Shown: positions 60,234 through 64,000 of the stretch, one piece after another
How the letters are laid out: the number at the start of each line of letters is the position of its first letter
Numbering within the stretch: the first letter of the stretch is position 1
From: Neoechinorhynchus agilis
Lineage: Eukaryota; Acanthocephala
Direction of reading: 5' to 3'
Length of the DNA: 64,000 bases
Assembly (NCBI GenBank): GCA_051530055.1
Contig: CM121343.1
Location: 1,798,001-1,862,000 of the forward strand
Made by a program: the position numbers and the translations under genes
Notes under the pieces: generated by a model
Seen by the model: the letters and a program-made list of their open reading frames with translations, nothing else
What the model was told of the DNA's origin: nothing
Databases searched by the model: none

Positions 60234-60642
60234 CTTCAATTGATTAGTGCGCAAACAACCTTAGACAATGCTGTTCGGTCATCAGCAGCACACGAAAAAA
60301 CACTGCGAAATTCTTTCTCTGATGTAGCGCGAGTTTAAATACCCCTAAAAAAATGGACTATTTTTAAACAAAAAAAGATTATCTTGTGTTAGATGATTAA
60401 TAAAGGGTTAAGGAACGTAGTTGACATTGCTACTATCACCCCCAAGGATTTTCTTATGATTTGCATAAATAGTCAAAACACCGGATAATCGGACCAGCCA
60501 GCTACTATAGCGTCTGATCCAAACATTCGCATCTAAATAGCCACCAGAGCGGGTAGTAACGATGGTTGCCATGGCAACAGGGTTGTAGATAGTTCAATGT
60601 TTCAAAGTGAGCAGACGTATTATTGGAACCTATTGTCCGAGC

Positions 60643-61137
60643 ATGAGCAAAATCCTACAATATTTGTATATGGGGACAGTTGATGACTACAACAACATCG
60701 ACAAAGATAATCCAAATAACATAGGAACAACCCTTAATTTTGCTACGGATGATCCCGTTGTTGAGGGAAATGAATTGGAGGCATATATCAGTCCAATCTT
60801 TGATGGAAGTAATTCGATTATCCACCATGCGCGGAAAACGCGAAATGCGATTCTTGTATACAGCACGATGGGTATTTCAATGGCATCTACATTCGTCGCC
60901 GCGTATTTTATGTGGAGTACTGGAGTTTCCATGGACGACGCCTTGGATGCAATAAATTCACAACGACCATTTTGCGATCCAAACGTATCATTACTTAGAC
61001 AACTACGCGAGTACTCTACGTTTTTAAATACCAACGTTCGACCGAGACGAAGAGTTATGTTAAATTCCAGAATATCTACGAATGACAAGGCTCGGATTGT
61101 GGCGCTTGCGCGACGTCACCGGGCTGATTCTCATTGA
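60643..61137 (+). CDS. Dual-specificity-phosphatase-like protein, predicted pseudophosphatase
   Basis: A 164-residue single-exon product, with Met chosen at MSKILQYLYMG where DUSP similarity begins. It follows the compact DUSP fold: ILQYLYMGTVDDYN, TTLNFA, ILVYSTMGISMASTFVAAYFM, MDDALDAINSQRPFCDPN and LLRQLREY. The catalytic P-loop of the family is HCxxGxSR. Here it reads YSTMGISM, with Ser for the nucleophilic Cys, Tyr for His and Met for the Arg. Catalysis should be lost, as in STYX-type scaffolds. A basic C-tail follows (RPRRRV, RRHR). An aataaa lies 15 bp after the stop. It is divergent from GOGAT with 409 bp between starts. Confidence 0.8.
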   Translation: MSKILQYLYMGTVDDYNNIDKDNPNNIGTTLNFATDDPVVEGNELEAYISPIFDGSNSIIHHARKTRNAILVYSTMGISMASTFVAAYFMWSTGVSMDDALDAINSQRPFCDPNVSLLRQLREYSTFLNTNVRPRRRVMLNSRISTNDKARIVALARRHRADSH

Positions 61138-61976
61138 TTTTTCTGTTATTGAATAAAAGTTCTTTTAATATGTGGTTCTTCAAACATTGTGTGCCGATAG
61201 ATTTTTAAATTAAAATTCACATAACTGGATTTTCAGTCACGTTTTTTTTGGGGGGGGGAGAAGCCGAAAAGATAAACATTTAAAGGTGATCGTAAATTCG
61301 GATACTGACCACCACCACATCGTTAATTCTATCATCCCCAAAGATTTTCTCGCGATGATGAAGCGAGGCTTCGGCGTTAAACATTACAAATCAATAAAAT
61401 ATATTTTATCCGGGTATTGTGATCACCGAAAAATCGTCAATTCTATCATTCCCAAAGATTTTCTATTGATGATAAAGTGAGGCTTCGGCGTGAAATATTA
61501 CAAATCAATAAAATATATTTTATCCGGGTATTGTGATCACCACAACATCGTCAATTCTATCATTCCCAAAGATTTTCTATTGATGATAAAGTGAGGCTTC
61601 GGCGTGAAATATTACAAATCAATAAAATATATTTTATCGGGGTATTGTGATCACATCAACATCGTCAATTCTATCATTCCAAAAGATTTTCTATTGATGA
61701 TGAAGTGAGGCTTACACAACATCGTCAATTCTATCATTCCCAAAGATTTTCTCGTGATGAATTGCATCCATATCAAAACACTCGCGATTAAGTGCAAAAT
61801 TTGAGAAGTACGCCGATCTCACAAAGATGGAAATGAAGAGGTAGTTGATGAGTACTAGGCGCGAGTGGTGAATTGTTCAAAGTTTACATTCACAATTTAT
61901 TGACTCGGCGACCTGCCTTATGCAGCCTATTATTCTTATGATGGCAGCAAAAACGAAAGTTCAGTCGGTTATTCTA
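61138..61976. repeat. Tandem repeat of about 118 bp between the DUSP-like gene and HMG-CoA reductase
   Basis: From about 61290 to 61760 a unit of about 118 bp repeats roughly four times. It contains catcgtcaattctatcattc, ccaaagattttct, gatgataaagtgaggcttcg and caatcaataaaatatatttt-like strings followed by atccgggtattgtgatcacc; later units are truncated. The short ORF at 61286-61480 lies inside and is not a gene. A related fragment (tgctactatcacccccaagg) sits near 60426. Confidence 0.85.
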
Positions 61977-63755
61977 TTATCTGTTCAGTTTCATGTGCGC
62001 TTTAACGAGGTCATTGGTGTGCAGGGCAGCCATGAGTGACACTTCAGCGCCCAGTACTACGCTCGCTATGAGCATACTGAGATTTTTGGCATTTGATCCG
62101 ATTTCACGTTTGGAAGGCCCATCCAAGCCCATCATACGAAGACAAGCAGCTTGCGGTTTTAGTGAAGTTCCCCCTCCGACGGTTCCACACTCAATCGATG
62201 GCATTGTGACGCTGACCCTAACTTTCCCACCTTCCTCGATTTCAAACCATGTCATACAACTGCTGCTGGAAACTACCTGGGCGATGTCCTGTCCACAGGC
62301 AGCGAAAATGGCAGCTACGACGTTAGCAGCATGAGCATTAGAAGTAGAGTGATTTGAGTGGGGAGTAATTAATGTAGAGGGGCGGGATGGAACCCACCAA
62401 TAGAATCACTCTAACGTGAAACAGCTCGCGCCAGCTTGGCTGGCAGCCAGGGCACTTCCCATGAAGTTCTTAATAAGATTCAATTTTACAAGATCCGTAG
62501 GTTCGACCTTCAGACGTGATCTAACGGCACTGGCATCTATAACAGCTTCAGCGATCACGGACTTTCCTCGTCCATCGATCCAGTTTGAACTGGACGCTTT
62601 CTTATCCACGCAGTAATTACCACTCAAAGAGACCAACTGAAGATCAGGAAATTGGTTTTGTAGGCATTCGATACATTTCTCGCATCCTTTTGATACCATA
62701 TTCATCCCCATGGCATCACCTGTGCTTGCCATAAATTTCGCAAATATATAGCAGCCGGCACTTAGAGTAACTCTGGTGGCTAACAAACGGGCATATCTAC
62801 TAGTAGACGTGAAAGCTTTTTCGAGGGCACATCGTCCTTCCTTAGACTCAATCCATTGTTTAACTTTGGTTGCTTCAGCTAAGCAACTTGCTTTTAAGAC
62901 TGGACCTCGACTCATAAAATCGGAAACAACAGTGCATTGAATGCCATTCGGAGTTTCGCTGAGAACCTTGCATCCTCGTGAAGCACTAGCAATCAAGGCT
63001 CCTTCGGTTGTTGCTAGAGGTACATACCAAAGTTTATTGTTCATTTTTATTGGTCCCACGAATCCAACGGGTACTTGAATAAAACCCAGTGTATTCTCAC
63101 AGCATTTCCCTTCAATACTTCTAAAGTCGTATGATTCATGGGGTATTCCCTCGACATCCACACCCAATGACTTCAAATAAGCTCTACGAAGGCAGACACG
63201 ATCCTTAGCTTCTAATAACAAACCTTCAGCAACTCTAAGACTAAGGTTTCCATCAGTAGTTACTTTTTGAAGGACACTTTTCACATCCATACTTATATCC
63301 GTAGTTGCATCAAAATCAATCTGTGGCACGTCCATTATAAAATCGGCATAATCATCACCGACACCCTCAATCGTCCCGCTCTGCTCCCTTTGATCGTAAG
63401 TGCTAAGTTCAACCATTACGTCATATAAAGTCAGGCATATTATCACCCATAAAATTAAACGAATCCGGAACTTCAAACTCAGAAACGTTCTATCAAAAAG
63501 TTTACCACCCTTTAGGGCGTCACTAATTTCGGTCATGGGGGAATCCGACGATGTTTCTGCGTCATCATGATCGCTGCGATCTCCATCATTATCGAAAATC
63601 GCCGTCACCAATAAAGTCTGATTCCTTAATTCAGTCACAAAACCATTCCATTTGTCCAATGAATTAAGGGCCAAGAGGCTAAGGAGGGCTACCATTACAA
63701 TCCACACCAATCGCATATTCCGACGGAAATATAGCTTGCTCATTTTACTTGCCAT
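61977..63755 (-). CDS. hmgr-like: HMG-CoA reductase, two-TM form
   Basis: Reduces HMG-CoA to mevalonate with NADPH at the ER. Exons 62416-63755 and 61977-62343 give 568 residues. There are two hydrophobic segments (about residues 15-32 and 98-115) and no sterol-sensing domain. The catalytic domain has ENTLGFIQVPVGFVGP with the catalytic Glu, YVPLATTEGALIAS, TGDAMGMNMVSKG, SGNYCVDKKASSSNWIDGRG with the Lys, CGQDIAQVVSSSSC with the Asp, and GTVGGGTSLKPQ. At the C-terminus the family motif (A)GHLVKSHM reads NDLVKAHM, so the catalytic His is Asp. The only intron, 62344-62415, is not GT-AG. Confidence 0.93.
62344..62415 (-). other. Candidate non-canonical intron with 12-bp terminal inverted repeats (HMG-CoA reductase)
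   Basis: On the minus strand the 72-nt insert starts gttagagtgattc and ends aaatcactctac; gttagagtgatt pairs with aatcactctac. It contains an in-frame TGA, and no AG acceptor exists anywhere between its start and the NAHAANVV codons. Exact removal gives SCFT-SNAHAAN in frame. AC is duplicated at the borders. This is the clearest of the set. Confidence 0.7.
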
Positions 63756-63872
63756 TGGTTATTGTTGATTTGAGGATAACTAAAGCCACAAGGGCGAGTT
63801 ATCTAAAATTGAATGAACAGTGAACACTAAAATGCTCATGTAATTTACTGATTCTATAAAACACGAAAATCA

Positions 63873-63973
63873 GTACTTTCTTAGTTTTGCCATCACCAAC
63901 TGATTCGGATAATTCCGATATTTTCTCAAGGTTTATCTTAAGGGCGGTGGTGATAAAACTAAAAGAAAGTATC
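63873..63973. repeat. Foldback element upstream of HMG-CoA reductase
   Basis: Arm gtactttcttagttttgcca with tcacc (63873-63897) is matched inversely by ggtggtgataaaactaaaag with aaagtatc (63946-63973). It lies about 120 bp upstream of the start codon. The first 60 bases of the window carry a similar arm (tctaagttttgccaccccc). Confidence 0.65.
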
Positions 63974-64000
63974 TTTCTATATAAACAAGATACGGCTACT

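Noticed and set aside
61290-61760. Hammerhead-type satellite reading of the gatgataaagtgagg repeat
   Set aside because: The core starts ttgatga, not ctgatga, and no proper stem II followed by GAAA could be drawn.

Overview
The window is nuclear DNA of an invertebrate animal. It has AT-rich, intron-containing genes on both strands (innexin, Kir channel, XPR1, MEK, dynamin, RFC1, NADH-GOGAT, HMG-CoA reductase), many 44-60 nt introns and abundant foldback repeats. The MEK N-terminus resembles nematode mek-2, the 2-TM HMG-CoA reductase lacks a sterol-sensing domain, and a UNC-122/gliomedin-type collagen-olfactomedin protein is present. A nematode, possibly a non-Caenorhabditis (enoplean) lineage, is the best guess. 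This is inference from protein similarity judged by eye; no search was run.

Layout. 1-7.5 kb: repeats, a minus-strand TTLL6/13-like tubulin polyglutamylase (1609-4089) and foldback elements. 7.5-11 kb: a small unknown minus-strand gene fragment and the + strand collagen/olfactomedin gene. 11.4-15.3 kb: decayed non-LTR retroelements. 15.5-16.7 kb: inward-rectifier K+ channel (minus). 17.4-26.4 kb: a 9-kb satellite of about 26 units of about 347 bp, each made of two hairpins. 27-30 kb: RFC1 large subunit. 32-38 kb: innexin, then XPR1-type SPX/EXS phosphate exporter. 38-46 kb: retroelement debris, a copy of the XPR1 3' end and exons of unrecognised genes. 46.5-60.2 kb: a compact block of MEK (minus), dynamin (+) and fused NADH-glutamate synthase (minus). 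60.6-64 kb: a DUSP-like pseudophosphatase, a tandem repeat and HMG-CoA reductase (minus).

Most exon joins are ordinary GT-AG and keep phase through whole genes: MEK has 10 exons, GOGAT 14 and TTLL 8, with one GC-AG intron. The most interesting signal is a second class of intron. In HMG-CoA reductase, dynamin, XPR1, RFC1, the innexin, the collagen/olfactomedin gene and probably the Kir channel, the junction that restores both reading frame and homologue-like length does not obey GT-AG. It is bounded by inverted-repeat arms and usually by a 1-3 base direct repeat. These look like transposon-like or stem-bridged non-conventional introns living beside normal spliceosomal introns. Other oddities are an HMG-CoA reductase with Asp where the catalytic His should be, and a phosphatase with a dismantled P-loop.

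Exon coordinates were worked out by hand from splice sites, phase and remembered family motifs. They should be checked with RNA-seq.
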